Shown piece after piece: positions 25,393 through 37,000 of a stretch of 64,000 nt of DNA. Each line of letters begins with the position of its first letter. Position 1 is the stretch's first letter. The notes under the pieces are model-generated. The model made no database searches, was not told the origin of the DNA, and saw only the letters and a program-made list of their open reading frames with translations. Source of the DNA: Aralia elata (Eukaryota; Streptophyta; Magnoliopsida; Apiales; Araliaceae); NCBI GenBank assembly GCA_034770075.1, contig CM068388.1, forward strand, positions 19,215,206 through 19,279,205, written 5' to 3'. The position numbers and the translations under genes are program-made.

Positions 25393-25895
25393 AGGGTGAG
25401 TATTCGAATTGTCTATATATTCGGTTATAACCAACTATCGAATTTTATACAATTTTACTATCCGAACAAGTATCCAAAATTAACACTAACCGAATAACCG
25501 AAAACTGAATCATATTATTTGGTTATTCGGTATATAACTAAAATATGAACTTATTTTTACCAACAAAAAAAAATTTCATTTCAAATTTCACACTAAAATT
25601 TTCAAACAATATATTTAACCATAATCCACAACCATAATAATTCATAAACTAGTTTAATAATTTTAAATTTAACAGTACATAAGTACATAATCATCTGACA
25701 AAGTTAATTTTTTTTATTTTTTTTTTGAATATCTAACTCAGTTATTCGGATATCTGAATAGCAAAATTTTAAAAACCATAACCCAACCCGAATAGTTAAA
25801 CGGTTATAACTAAATTAAGTAAAATAACCGAAATAATTCGGTTAAAATTTTTTTGTTCGGTAATTCGATTTTACCTGTTTTTTGCTCAACCCTAC
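25393..25895. mobile_element. hAT-like MITE, 8-bp TSD TAGTGRTT
   Basis: Ends AGGGTGAGTATTCGAATT and its counterpart ...TTTGCTCAACCCTAC form short inverted repeats. The interior carries many AACCGAATAA/TTCGGTTA motifs in both directions. The flanks TAGTGATT (25385-25392) and TAGTGGTT (25896-25903) match at seven of eight positions, as expected for an old hAT target duplication. Confidence 0.65.
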
Positions 25896-26617
25896 TAGTG
25901 GTTGGAAACTTCTTTCTTCATGTAGCTTGGTTACTTCTAAAATCTTCTAACTTTTACCGGATAGACTAGAATATGTGACTTTGCACAATAAAAACTCATT
26001 TGGAGGTTAGTCAAGTGGTTAATACTGAGGTACTGGGACCTAGGTCTCAGGTTTCAATTCTCACCAATTGAATTTAAAAATGTCACAAATTGATTTTTAC
26101 AAAGTTAATATTAATCTTATAAATCGAAATAGAGAGAGTATACTAATAATCTTTTTGCTCTAGGTCCATTTTATTTATTAAAAATATAAAATCTCGGGTT
26201 TTCACTTGAACACGTGCAATTTGGACGATATGATTGCACGCGGATTGTAACAAATATAGTTGTTATTTAAACAAGTATAATTCGGATTGTTCAAATTAAA
26301 TTACCATGATCTAACGCTCCTTATTAAATCCTAATGCTAATAAACCGAATGTGAAATTCCTATACACACGAACCAGTGCAGAATCATCCATACAACTTTT
26401 TTATTTTTATTTATTTTATATCTTCTCTCTTTTATTAAATACGGCTTCTGTTTTACTAATTTAAATAAGAGTTATTTGATATCATCAACTTTTACACCTT
26501 GTTGTTATCATCTCAATACACTTGATTAACAGACTCAAAGAAGTGTAATTAATAGACTAGGCTTATTTGATTGATTATTCGAATAAATTTCATTAGTTTC
26601 GTTCATAATTTTTTATG

Positions 26618-26635
26618 TGCGCGCGCGCGCGCGCG

Positions 26636-26670
<35 letters not shown>
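26618..26670. repeat. Compound (GC)n(AC)n(AT)n microsatellite
   Basis: Three dinucleotide tracts run head to tail without a break: GCGCGC, then ACACAC, then ATATAT. Confidence 0.95.
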
Positions 26671-28199
26671 GAGTAAATGATTCATGGAAAATATCTACTA
26701 TGGATCAATTTTGGGCAAAGATATCTATAGCCATCCATTAGATTAATCAACATCCAAGATTAACTATTGGAACCTAGCCGTCATGGGCTACTATTAGTAA
26801 CGCAAATGTCGCTACTAATAATAGCGCATGACGGGTTTATAATTTTGCCCCTGCTTTTGATAAAAATAATTATAAAATTATCACCATCCGTTACTAATAA
26901 TAACGGATGCACATCATACTGTTTTGAACGCCCCATCAACAAGAATTGAGCAGGTCAAACTTAAGTCATCCATTACTAAGTGTTACCTAATTAAGTATTT
27001 GTTTTTTGATTTATCAGTGTAAATATAACTAACTATTGATTTTTATGCTCACACTTGCATATGACATTTCTCTCTCCCTTCCCTTTGCCATGTCTACAAA
27101 GAAAATTATCTTCTAATGACATGAGTTGCAAAATAAAGTTGGAGAAATTAACACTTAAATAAAATATGGATAAACTCTAATTCATTTTTATTGAAAAATT
27201 CCCAACAATAAGTATGACAAAGTAAGAAGGCAGTAGCTTTTCACAATAAACGATTTTCAACGATAAGTAGGACTCAAAATAACACTATATAACTTTTCAC
27301 GTAAATTAATAAATACCCATACAAACTTTTGAATATGACGGAGGAAACAATATTATATTACAAGATTTTTGAGCAGTCCATTATTTATCCCAAATTCTGA
27401 TTCAGTGAACAAGCTTGTGAGGAAAACTGAGGGTCTATACGTTTTTTCTAAATTTGCATAAGCTGATCTCTGCCAAAAAAAGAAATGTTGTTAAGTATAG
27501 TCTAATAGATGTTTCAGAAAGGAATATCCAAAATATATTAAAATATTTGTGCTTTTTCTTATTTTAGAAATTAAAACTTTTGAGTTTACTTCATATGAAG
27601 AAATAAAGACAAGTATTTGGAATTCCATAAGTTGGCCACTTTGTTTAAAACATGAATACTTTTTCTCTATACCTTAATTGCCTTACTGAAATTGCATGAA
27701 GAGATTTAACTACAGGTTTGCAAGCTATTAACTCTTGTGACACGACAAGCATGGTTGGTCGCGCTTTAGGATCTAAGCGTACACATGCAAAACCCAATGA
27801 AAGAACCCGAATAATATCCTGCTCAACTAGTCGAGTAGTTGGATGAGAGAGGCGAGGATCCAATATATCTTTCAACATTATATCTTGAGCAGAAGATGAC
27901 TTTGGAGGTGAGAGGAGCTCTGCTGGATGTTTTCCTATCATTATTTCAATAGCCACCACCCCAAAGCTGTAGACATCACACTTTTCACTCACAACCATGG
28001 TGTAAGCAAGTTCTGCACAGTCAAAAATCTTGTTGAGCAATTCTACAGTCTCATTTTAGTTGTTCTATTTTACAAAATATACGTGCCACAACTTTTTTAA
28101 TGTATGGTAAATATATATATGAATACATATGTGTATACACACAAATATACATATGTACTATAATTAAATAGACAATTTGGTTGGTCTTCTTTTTTATTG

Positions 28200-28350
28200 T
28201 TCGACCTGTTACTTTTCCTACTTTAAATCAAAAATTACTTTCCTTACTTTAAATCAAAAATTATTTTTCGTACATTATTACTTTTCCTACTTTAAGTCAA
28301 AAAATTACTTTTCCTATTTTAAGTTGAAATTACTCGTCCTACATTAGGTC
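28200..28350. repeat. Imperfect tandem repeat in the kinase intron
   Basis: Five to six variants of ATTACTTTTCCTACTTTAAG(TCAAAA) follow each other with small length changes. Confidence 0.7.
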
Positions 28351-28943
28351 AAAACCTAATCCATCTACATGCATATACATGTTATCGTTGAATCAGCTTT
28401 ATTAGAGGAAAGGTTTAAATTGAGGAGAAAGGTTTGTGAATCCTGGTAGCAGGGCCTCTTATTAGCATAATTGGCCATCGGATAATTCTACAAAGGTGCA
28501 TCTGGTAATAGATAATTTGATACAGTTTAGTCGTATGTTAATTGTATGTCCCCATTTCCTTTTCTTTTACTATGAAAACCTTCTAAACTGGCTGCTACTT
28601 TTCCCTTGGGAAAAAATATACTCCCTTTGTACTAGATCAAGTCTTACTTTTTAAAGTCAAGCTAGATAATCTCAAGTTCAAAATTGATCTAATTAATTTT
28701 ATTTCTAAAATATAATTAATTTTTTAATTAGTAATAAATTTTAGATAGTTTATAATTTTCATAATTATATCGTCTAAATTTAAATGAATACATATTAGCA
28801 TGTACATCCATGCAAAGCACAGGTTTTATGTTAGAATTATTATATTATTGAATTGTTATTGTTATTGTTATTGTATATTATATTATATTATTTCTACTAA
28901 GAATCACTAATATAGTTTTAATATGTTGTTTAACTTGAATATG

Positions 28944-31075
28944 TGTCGACGCCGGGTTTTTCCGCTTAATGCGGTATTTGTCCTTTTCCAATTTTTTAGC
29001 CTTTTGATTAGATGATTTTTTTGAAAAAGTCGGCATTAATGTCGACGGGGTTTTTGAAAGATCATTTTTTTATGATGAGCCAATTAACCAGAGTCGCCAG
29101 TTGGTATATTTGAAATGGATGTACCAACTCATCCGAATTTTCATTCTTTTGTAAATCGCTGGCTCATATGTGACTCCGAATTAATTGGTCTGCGAATTGA
29201 GATTCATAGAGTTCGGGGGCTTGTTTAAGTGAGGGGAAGGTGTTAGGCACCCCTCGACTTCCGTGAAACACGGTTACCGCAATCTTGATGCTTTTCTATC
29301 CTTTAATTCATGAATGTATGTGTGTATAGGTGCCCGTGCGTGTGTGCGTGTGCCTATGTGAATGTTGTGGTGAGTTTGTATGAAAGAGTCATTTGGATTT
29401 TAGGGAAAATCGTGCCTTAATTTGAGAACGCTTCGGAATGTCTTTTCGGTATACACGAGAAAGCTTTATTCTTTTGAGAAGGATTTGATTTTAATTGTAT
29501 AAAGCTATGGGATTTTTCTTTAGGTGTCGTTTTGGCAAAACAAGAGTTTTAAACCTTCGTCAAAATAGGAATCGAGATCTATACGTTGCTTTCATAAAAT
29601 GATGGGCAATTTCTAGGATCTCTTTAACCCTATGCACAACGGTTTAATAAAACGTTACTTATTTGTAAAATCATTTTTGTGTGATGTTTGAAAATGATTT
29701 TCTTTAGCTTTTTCGTTAGATAGGAATCGACATTCATTAGCACTTCTCAAATTTTAACCTCGTGATTCTAATATCCTACTTTGATTGATTTTATAAAAAA
29801 TCTTCATTTGTTTGGCTTTGAAATTAAATTTTTCAATATTGTCAATCAAATAAAACATTAATATGCATGAGGGTTATTCATGGGCATGTAAGCCATCAAA
29901 ATAACCCACACGTCTACAATCACATACTTCACTATTTATGGGGCCTTAAACCCGATTCTCGCCTTAGCGTCGTTTTAAGGCCCGACGATTACATATTTAC
30001 AATGAAAACTACATCATTTCTACTTCTTACATCAAGATATGTCCATCATCGGATTTGGACCCCGGGGTCGCTTTCCTAAGCTCACAACCAAATATCCACA
30101 CACCCACAATCGGATATTACAAGAAATAACCAATACGAATAATCTACCAATATCAAAGCATCCCAAAATAAAGATCTAAAAGAACCTATATCAATATAAC
30201 ACCAAAAAAACAAAACAAGAAATCAATAAATAAATATCATCGGGTTATTAGGAAGAATTTTTTTTGTTCCAAATGGAACCCTCACTAATACTCCCTAATT
30301 TATCGTTCCATAATCATATGAAAAAAAAACTTCATTTGATTTGACCAAAAGATGTGATAGAAATTGCAAAATTGAGGAGATTTTCACCTTGCAAATGAGA
30401 TCAAAATGGATGTAAACTTGTGTATTGAATAGAAGAAGAAATATGTGTGATATAATCAAATCACAAAAATATTATTCCTCTCTTTTTTCTCACTTTTTCT
30501 CCTATTTTTGTTGCAAATCTAGCTATTTTCCTCTCAATTTTCGTGCTTTGTTGCTGCTGTATCCTCCTTCTTTTCCAATTCTGCTGAACCTCCTGTATGC
30601 TGTCCGAAGCTGTGCTTAAATAGGCTGGCCAAAGCCAGCCGCAGATCTATCTGCGGCTGGCCGCAGATGGATCTGCGGCTGGCCATCTGGCGCGCCTCCC
30701 ATCGCACTCAGCTGGTAGTGCTGATTTGCTGGTTTCCGTGCTGGCGCACTCATTTGGCCGCAGATCTATCCGCGGCTGGCGGGCTTGACTTTCTCGAATT
30801 TCGTGCCACGTCTCGATTTTCGTGCCGCAACGTCAGTTTTTGCTGACAGGCTCGTATTTTACAGTCCGGGAATTTCCGGGAGACGTGCCACCTCATTCGG
30901 AAATGCCTGCCTCAGACGGCTTTATTGTCACGTAAACTTGGGTTGCCCAAAACATTGCGGCGGTGCCGGGCGCTCGCCCTTGTGCCCGCTCCTTTGCTCC
31001 CGCAAGCCGGTTCAATTGACGATTTCGCCCTCCTGTCATGGTTAGTAGAAGGAACGCAAAATTTGGGTGTCTACA
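28944..31075 (-). repeat. 3' LTR (element sense), 2,132 bp
   Basis: Nearly identical to 37001-39078. It carries a 54-bp segment (about 30622-30687) with inverted GCCGCAGAT motifs that the other LTR lacks; the segment is bounded by GGCTGGCCA direct repeats, so it was probably lost from the other copy by slippage. Confidence 0.95.
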
Positions 31076-31094
31076 GCTGCCCCTCTTTATCATG
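31076..31094 (-). other. Polypurine tract
   Basis: In element sense the sequence immediately before the 3' LTR reads GATAAAGAGGGGCAGC, purine-rich and in the expected position for plus-strand priming. Confidence 0.75.
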
Positions 31095-31248
31095 TTTATG
31101 AAATGATAAATGAAATGAACAGGATAAAGAATAGACACTCGATGCATGAATGGGAATGCTCAAGGATGACAATGCAACACCTGTGATTTATGATGCAACG
31201 TAAGATGCAATGGATGCAAAATACTCCCAACAGGGTGTCGATGCGGAT

Positions 31249-31508
31249 GATCGTCTTGTCGGGGCCGGGTTTCGTCGCCGGTCACCCATCTCGTAATCGC
31301 CGGTTATCGTCGTCGGTCGATCGTCTTGTCGGGGCCGGGTATCATCGCCGGTCACCCATCTCATAACCCCCGGTTATCGTCGCCGGTTGGTTATCTTGCG
31401 AGTGCCGGGTCTCGTCTCCGGTCGCTCGTCTTGTAATCGCCGGGTCTCATCTCCGGTCGATTGTCCTGCGAATGCCGGGTTTCGTCTCCGGTCGCTCGTC
31501 TCGCGATC
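31249..31508. repeat. Second tandem array, about 70-bp unit
   Basis: GATCGTCTTGTCGGGGCCGG occurs at 31249 and again at 31319, a 70-bp period made of two related halves of about 35 bp (GGGTTTCGTCGCCGGTC and GGTTATCGTCGTCGGTC). Diverged halves continue to about 31508. It lies next to the 3' LTR and is GC-rich compared with its surroundings. Confidence 0.85.
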
Positions 31509-31786
31509 ACCTTATCCCATCGCATTGTCATCAAAGGACGTTATCCTCCTGACTAGTTTGAGAGGCATCCTTGGAGTTCGTCCTTGTACATCGTTCTTGG
31601 GCCGCCATCGCTTTTGACTCTGATAGGCTAGGACCTTGACACCTAACCTGCTCGATTTTTTTTTCATTTCATGGATCACAGACAGAATTATCATCTATTC
31701 ATGCATGTGACCCAACATGTAAATTGAGAAAAAATGACTCCTGTACAGTCTTTTGATACTGTTCTACAGATGTCATCACTTGTAGT

Positions 31787-32993
31787 GGTTCGCTTGGATG
31801 CCTTCCCAGGTTGCTCACCACCTTGTGGTGGTTTGTTTGGATCTCAGCCCTTCCAAGGGAGCTCACCATCTTGTCGTGGTTTGCTTGGATGCCTTCTCAG
31901 GTTGCTCACCACTCTGTCGTGGTTTGCTTGGATGCCTTCCCAGGGTGCTCACCACTCTGTCGTGGTTTGCTTGGATGCCTTCCCAGGTTGCTCACCAACT
32001 TGTCGTGGTTTGCTTGGATGCCTTCCCAGGTTGCTCACCAACTTGTCATGGTTTGCTTGGATATCAGCCCTTCCCAGGGTGCTCACCATCTTGTCGTGGT
32101 TTGCTTGGATGCCTTCCCAGGTTGCTCACCAACTTGTCGTGGTTTGCTTGGATATCAGCCCTTCCCAGGGTGCTCACCATCTTGTCGTGGTTTGCTTGGA
32201 TGCCTTCCCAGGTGGCTCACCAACTTGTCGTGGTTTGCTTGGATATCAGCCCTTCCCAGGGTGCTCACCATCTTGTCGTGGTTTGCTTGGATGCCTTCCC
32301 AGGTTGCTTACCAACTTGTCGTGGTTTGCTTGGATATCAGCCCTTCCCAGGGTGCTCACCATCTTGTCGTGGTTTGCTTGGATGCCTTCCCAGGTTGCTC
32401 ACCAACTTGTCGTGGTTTGCTTGGATATCAGCCCTTCCCAGGGTGCTCACCATCTTGTCGTGGTTTGCTTGGATGCCTTCCCAGGTTGCTCACCAACTTG
32501 TCGTGGTTTGCTTGGATATCAGCCCTTCCCAGGGTGCTCACCATCTTGTCGTGGTTTGCTTGGATGCCTTCCCAGGTTGCTCACCAACTTGTCGTGGTTT
32601 GCTTGGATATCAGCCCTTCCCAGGGTGCTCACCATCTTGTCGTGGTCTGCTTGGATGCCTTCCCAGGTGGCTCACCAACTTGTCGTGGTTTGCTTGGATA
32701 TCAGCCCTTCCCAGGGTGCTCACCATCTTGTCGTGGTTTGCTTGGATGCCTTCCCAGGTTGCTTACCAACTTGTCGTGGTTTGCTTGGATATCAGCCCTT
32801 CCCAGGGTGCTCACCATCTTGTCGTGGTTTGCTTGGATGCCTTCCCAGGTTGCTTACCAACTTGTCGTGGTTTGCTTGGATATCAGCCCTTCCCAGGGTG
32901 CTCACCATCTTGTCGTGGTCTGCTTGGATGCCTTCCCAGGTGGCTCACCAACTTGTCGTGGTTTGCTTGGATATCAGCCCTTCCCAGGGTCAT
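31787..32993. repeat. 92-bp higher-order tandem array in the retrotransposon 3' UTR
   Basis: The basic unit is 43 bp (TGCTCACCAACTTGTCGTGG...GGATGCCTTCCCAGGT). A 49-bp variant has GGATATCAGCCCTTCCCAGG in place of the shorter ending. From about 32020 the two alternate strictly as a 92-bp dimer, with eleven of the 49-bp variants; before that come one early dimer and several 43-bp units in a row. 92 is not a multiple of three and no plus-strand frame has a stop, so all three frames stay open. The array lies between integrase and the 3' LTR, where Tat/Ogre elements often carry tandem repeats. Confidence 0.95.
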
Positions 32994-33029
32994 TTGGCAG
33001 GCTTTTCCGCTGCTTTGTTCAGTTCATAG

Positions 33030-33346
33030 TCGGGCGAAGTGAGATTTGCCCCATTCGGACATCTGCTTATGTGCAATGGTTGCACCGAGACTTTGCCATG
33101 GTTGGTTTGAGTCAGTTTGGAGTATTTGATGACTCTTGAGTGATTTTCACTGATGACACCGCCCCAGAGGTATTTATTCCCCCCCCCCCCCCCGAGTCTA
33201 CGGATATGTCCTCCAGATATGATTCCATCTCAGCTGATTTTGCCCCTAGTCGGGTCGCTGAGGATGGCCGGATCCGACTGGCCTTGATTACTACCGTTAG
33301 CCGAGCCATTTCTTTATTGGATCGTATCGACATGATGGGGCAGTAG
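33030..33346 (+). pseudogene. Possible antisense extra ORF of the retrotransposon
   Basis: On the strand opposite to gag-pol, just after the tandem array, two protein-like pieces occur: SAYVQWLHRDFAMVGL followed by FGVFDDS and a stop (33060-33139), then MSSRYDSISADFAPSR and DGRIRLALITTVSR up to LLDRIDMMGQ and a stop (33344). A 15-base C-run (about 33179-33193) lies between. Some Tat-clade elements are known to carry an extra antisense ORF between integrase and the 3' LTR. This location and orientation fit, but I do not recognise the domain and the frame is broken. Confidence 0.4.
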
Positions 33347-34009
33347 ATTGCAGGGGACGCCGATGCTTCAGACCTATCCACCACTTTATCCATCCTGCTT
33401 AAGTTAGTTTCAGATCTGTAGATCATTTTATCTCCTGCATAGATTATGTCAGTTTCATCTGTTATCGAAAAGGAAATCTTGTAACGAAATGACTTATATA
33501 TATAGACATGCATTTATATTCAGTCATTTTCCCCTTTTTTCGTATCGTTGCCTTTTATCGGATCCTCATTTTATCCAGTCAACCACGATTTTGATATCTT
33601 GCCCTCTTTTCTTCTCAAGTCTTGATGGAGATTTGATAGATACTACCGCACACCCTGTTGATTTCATCGGACTGAGTCTTAGATTTTTTTGACTAAGTGT
33701 TTGGTTGGGTCCGGGTTATGTCACTTGAGATGAAGCTGATCAGGTGGCTGACTTCGGGAAGGTTTTGAGGGTATAGGAAGGCTTTTCTGGTTGTTGGGAA
33801 TTGGTTTTGACAGAAGAAAGTATTATTTTGTAAGGAATGGGACCGTGCCACGATGGCTGCCTACGTACCCCCCACAAGTCGGGAGATCAGGTCCTACGTA
33901 GTTCGTTCTTTCAAAGAACGACGAGAAAATGATGATGATGATGGGTTCTTTCAAAGGCTTTTCTGGTTGTTGGGAATTGGTTTTTTTTTTTTTTTTTTTT
34001 TTTTTAATG

Positions 34010-34151
34010 GAACCGCTTCACCGAGTCGGAATTGAGGGGTTATGGAAACACCTCTCCATCCCTCTCTTGCAATATGAGGGCTCCTCCGGATATCACCTTC
34101 TTAATCACGAAAGGCCCCTCTCAGTTCGGGGCAAGCTTCCCTTTGGCTTCG

Positions 34152-34189
<38 letters not shown>

Positions 34190-34770
34190 GAAGGCATGCC
34201 TTTCTTTAGCACTAGGTCATTTTCTTTGAACTTCTGAGGTCTTATCTTCTGTCGTAAGATCGAGAGATTCTTTGCTGATACAACTGGCCGCGTGAAATAG
34301 CAGCCACCCTTTTCTCATCAATTAGGGCCAATTGGTCGTATCGACCTTGCATTCAACCCTCCTCGTTTATCTGAGCATCTCAACCTCAAATGGCAGAACT
34401 ACCTCTATTCTGTATACCAGAGTGTAAGGGGTTGCCCCTGTAGAAATACGCACCGATTTTCGGTACGCCAGCAGGGTGAAAGGTAGCAGATCCGGCCATC
34501 CCCGATGTTTAGCAGACATTCTCGCCATGATCTTCTTGATATTCTTATTCGCAGCCTCCACTGCCCCATTCATCTTAGGACGGCAAATGACAAAATTGAG
34601 GTGTTTGATCTTGAACTGGTCATATAATTCCTTCATAAGGGTACTGCTCAAATTTTTGGCATTGTCGGAGACTAAGGCCTCAGGTTGCCCATATCGGCAA
34701 ATGATATCTCCATACTGGCTTAACAGCTCTGTTTTCTGGCTAGGGGTCAGATCTGTTCCTATTTTGAGCT
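34010..34770 (-). pseudogene. Retrotransposon integrase, 3' part only
   Basis: Minus-strand reading gives DIICRYGQPEALVSDNAKNL, RPKMNGAVEAANKNIKKI and LLPFTLLAYRKSVRISTG, the second catalytic Asp and the Glu of the DDE core with the usual downstream helix. It is followed after a stop by ENDLVLKKGMPSLK, a long A-run (T-run at 34150-34186), and KLAPN-stop-EGPFVIKKVI, the GPY/F module. The HHCC finger and the first catalytic Asp are absent. The deletion joins the gag linker to integrase near 34750-34770, removing protease, RT and RNase H. Confidence 0.88.
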
Positions 34771-35119
34771 CTCGGGGTTTGTCAGGGGTTCCAATTTTTT
34801 ATGGTGATGGTTTGGTTTGAGTTGGGTTTGGGGTTTGTCTTCGACCCATCCTTTGATCTCGTCAGGCGTGCCGTCATTATCTGTCTCATCTTGCTCAATG
34901 CCCATTAAATCGAAATCCAGCCCAATATCAAAATCGTAGTCAACTTTCGAATTTGAAAAATCGTTTGTTAGGCAAGAGACACTCAAATTGGTACACCTGG
35001 CATGAAACAAAATGTTTGTCATATATATAAGGCATTTTCCTGCAATGATCATCTTTAAGACAACATGACAAAATAACATAATCATGCAAAATTTTAAAAT
35101 AAGGGACAACAACTGGCAT

Positions 35120-36530
35120 CTACTCATGGTCCTTCTTCATAACCTCTGGCTGCTCTACCACGATCTTCCCGCTATCGATCATATTCTGAATTTTGTGCTT
35201 CAGAGCCCAGCATTCCTGAGTATCATGACCAGGAGAACCCGAATGGTACGCACACTTCTTACTCGGATCAAATTCTCCTCCTTTCGGATCAATTGGGGGT
35301 GCCAAATCGCCTATCCTTCTCTGTGCTATCAATACCGCCAAAATCTGTTCAAGAGGCTCCCCAAGCGGGGTGAATACCCGATCTCTTGCTGTCTCAAATC
35401 TTCTTCGTTCGCCCGACCTTTGATAATTGAGATTATGTTGTCGGGGTGGCACAATTCTCTGTATTTGCACTGGAGGATTGTTCTCTGCCTTTCTAGATGA
35501 TCCCTGCAGGATGAGGGAAAACATCTTCCTCCTTTTTCTGTTGAATTCTACGGGAAGTGCTGCCATAGTTTTCCACACTGGATTTGCTCCGCAACCACTT
35601 CCAGAGCTGTGAGGTCCCGGATCTTACCAGATTTTAACCCCATGTCCACCATTTCTCCGTGTTTTATCATCTCGGCAAAAGGTCTCCCAATCCCCGATAT
35701 CACCCGCTCATAATAGGGCGCCTCCTGAATGTCCACAAAGGTCATTACCATTTCCGCCTCGTTCATTGGGGGATTCACCTGTGCAGCCATACCCCTCCAT
35801 CGTTGTGCATAGTCCCTGAAAGATTCTTTTGGTTGCTTCTTGATTTTTGTCATTTGATATCTATCAGGGGCCATCTGGGCCTGAAAGCTGTATTGAGTTA
35901 AGAAGGTATGGGCCAACTCCTCCCAGTTGTGGATTCGGGCATTGTCAAGGCGGGCATACCAGATCCTTGCCTCCCCTGTTAAGCTTTTCTGGAATAGCTG
36001 CATCCTCAGCCCCTCGTCCTCGGCATAAGACCCGAGTTCTCCAATGTATATTTTCAAGTGCGTGTAGGGGTCTCCCTTTCCATTGTATTTTTCGAACTCG
36101 GGGACCTTGAACTTCTCTGGATATCTGGTTCCGGGGAAGACACACACAGATCTGAGTAATTAACCCTACCCAGGGAGCCTATGCCTCTTAGAGATTGGAT
36201 GGTCTCCTCCATGTGTTTCATTTTTTTCCGAAGGTCATCCGTGTCCCCTTCCTCTGGGATAGCAATCACGGTCCTGTTAGATATGGGAACGGCCTTTGGG
36301 ATGACTGGCTCGTCCTTGAGTCGGGGTTGGTCATCTTTAAGCAGGTTTGCACCATTTTTAGGAGGATTCTGGTCATCCCCTGGTGGTGGAATATTATGCG
36401 ATCCTTGGTTTGACGGATCCTGTCTGATCAAGAACTGTTCCTTTAGCATTGTGGCCATTTCCATCATCTGCTTTTTAAAATCATCAAACTCTTCCCGAGA
36501 TATGGAACTATGATTGGGAAGATCAGCCAT
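35120..36530 (-). pseudogene. gag: Retrotransposon gag, two frameshifts
   Basis: Structural capsid-type protein of the retrotransposon. It begins MADLPNHSSISREEFDDFKK, passes a coiled-coil-like stretch (MKHMEETIQSLRGI), and contains the gag core: YPEKFKVPEFEKYNGKGDP, LFQKSLTGEARIWYARL, and FRDYAQRWRGMAAQV (Retrotrans_gag family). It ends with CAYHSGSPGHDTQECWALK, a Tat-type zinc-binding motif, and a stop at 35120. Frame changes occur near 36145, within a TGTGTGTG run, and near 35570. The acidic region further on (about 34960-34820) is the linker that normally precedes the protease. Confidence 0.9.
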
Positions 36531-36978
36531 TTCAAAGGTAGAGACCTGGGCTTTCTTAGACTGCGAACGGGTTTGAGGAGCAATCCTATCCTAGGGTTAC
36601 TCTCACGGGCTTTTCGGCATGAAGGTTCCCAAATCTTCGCAATCTACTCGTTTGAGCCCTTTCGATTGGAGCGGATTTGAGTGGTGCGTTTCCTGAGCCA
36701 TCTCCGGGGAGCAGCCCCTTCGAGTCCAGTAATAAGCGACCGACGGGTTCGCCTCAGGAGGAGGTACAATCTCAACATACATTCACATTCATCGTCATCA
36801 CCGTATGCAAATGATTACTTTAAGGTAAATCAACTCCATTCAATCATTCATTCATTGGACAGAAGCACACATTCACACAACAATAAGTAAAACAGGCAAA
36901 AATGTTGCACGCACATACATTCATAAATTTTAAAGGATAGGAGAGTATCAAGATTTTAATGCGGCTTAAGCCCTCTAA

Positions 36979-36998
36979 TGTCCCCAGCAGAGTCGCCA
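36979..36998 (-). other. Primer-binding site
   Basis: Two bases inside the 5' LTR, on the minus strand: TGGCGACTCTGCTGGGGA. It begins TGG, complementary to a tRNA 3' CCA end. From memory this is the tRNA-Arg-type site described for Ogre elements. It fixes the direction of the element. Confidence 0.8.
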
Positions 36999-37000
36999 GC

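Larger units (their letters stand above)
24690..27600. repeat. Segmental duplication, copy 1 (partner at 51057-53507)
   Basis: Blocks of this stretch recur in the same order and orientation downstream. GTGAAGAAGCTGGAGG at about 24703 matches 51077; the CTAACGCTCCTTATTAAATCC region (26300-26600) matches 51430-51900; the GATTTTTATGC...CTCCCTTCCCTTT region (27030-27110) matches 52540-52620; and 27190-27600 matches 52710-53170. The duplication continues into the receptor-kinase exon at 27673-28012. The intervening MITEs (25099-25334 and 25393-25895) are absent from copy 2, so they inserted after the duplication or were lost from copy 2. Confidence 0.8.

Noticed and set aside
31249..32993. Regularly spaced direct repeats resembling a CRISPR array
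   Set aside because: The genome is a plant, the units are contiguous tandem repeats without unique spacers, and they sit in a retrotransposon.
31734..33139. Three overlapping plus-strand reading frames of 414-442 codons
   Set aside because: All three lie in the 92-bp array, which lacks stops on this strand in every frame. The peptides are the same repeat read in rotating frames, and the element's genes are on the other strand.
33853..34237. Short plus-strand frames rich in phenylalanine
   Set aside because: They come from poly-T runs in the retrotransposon, which are A-runs on its coding strand.
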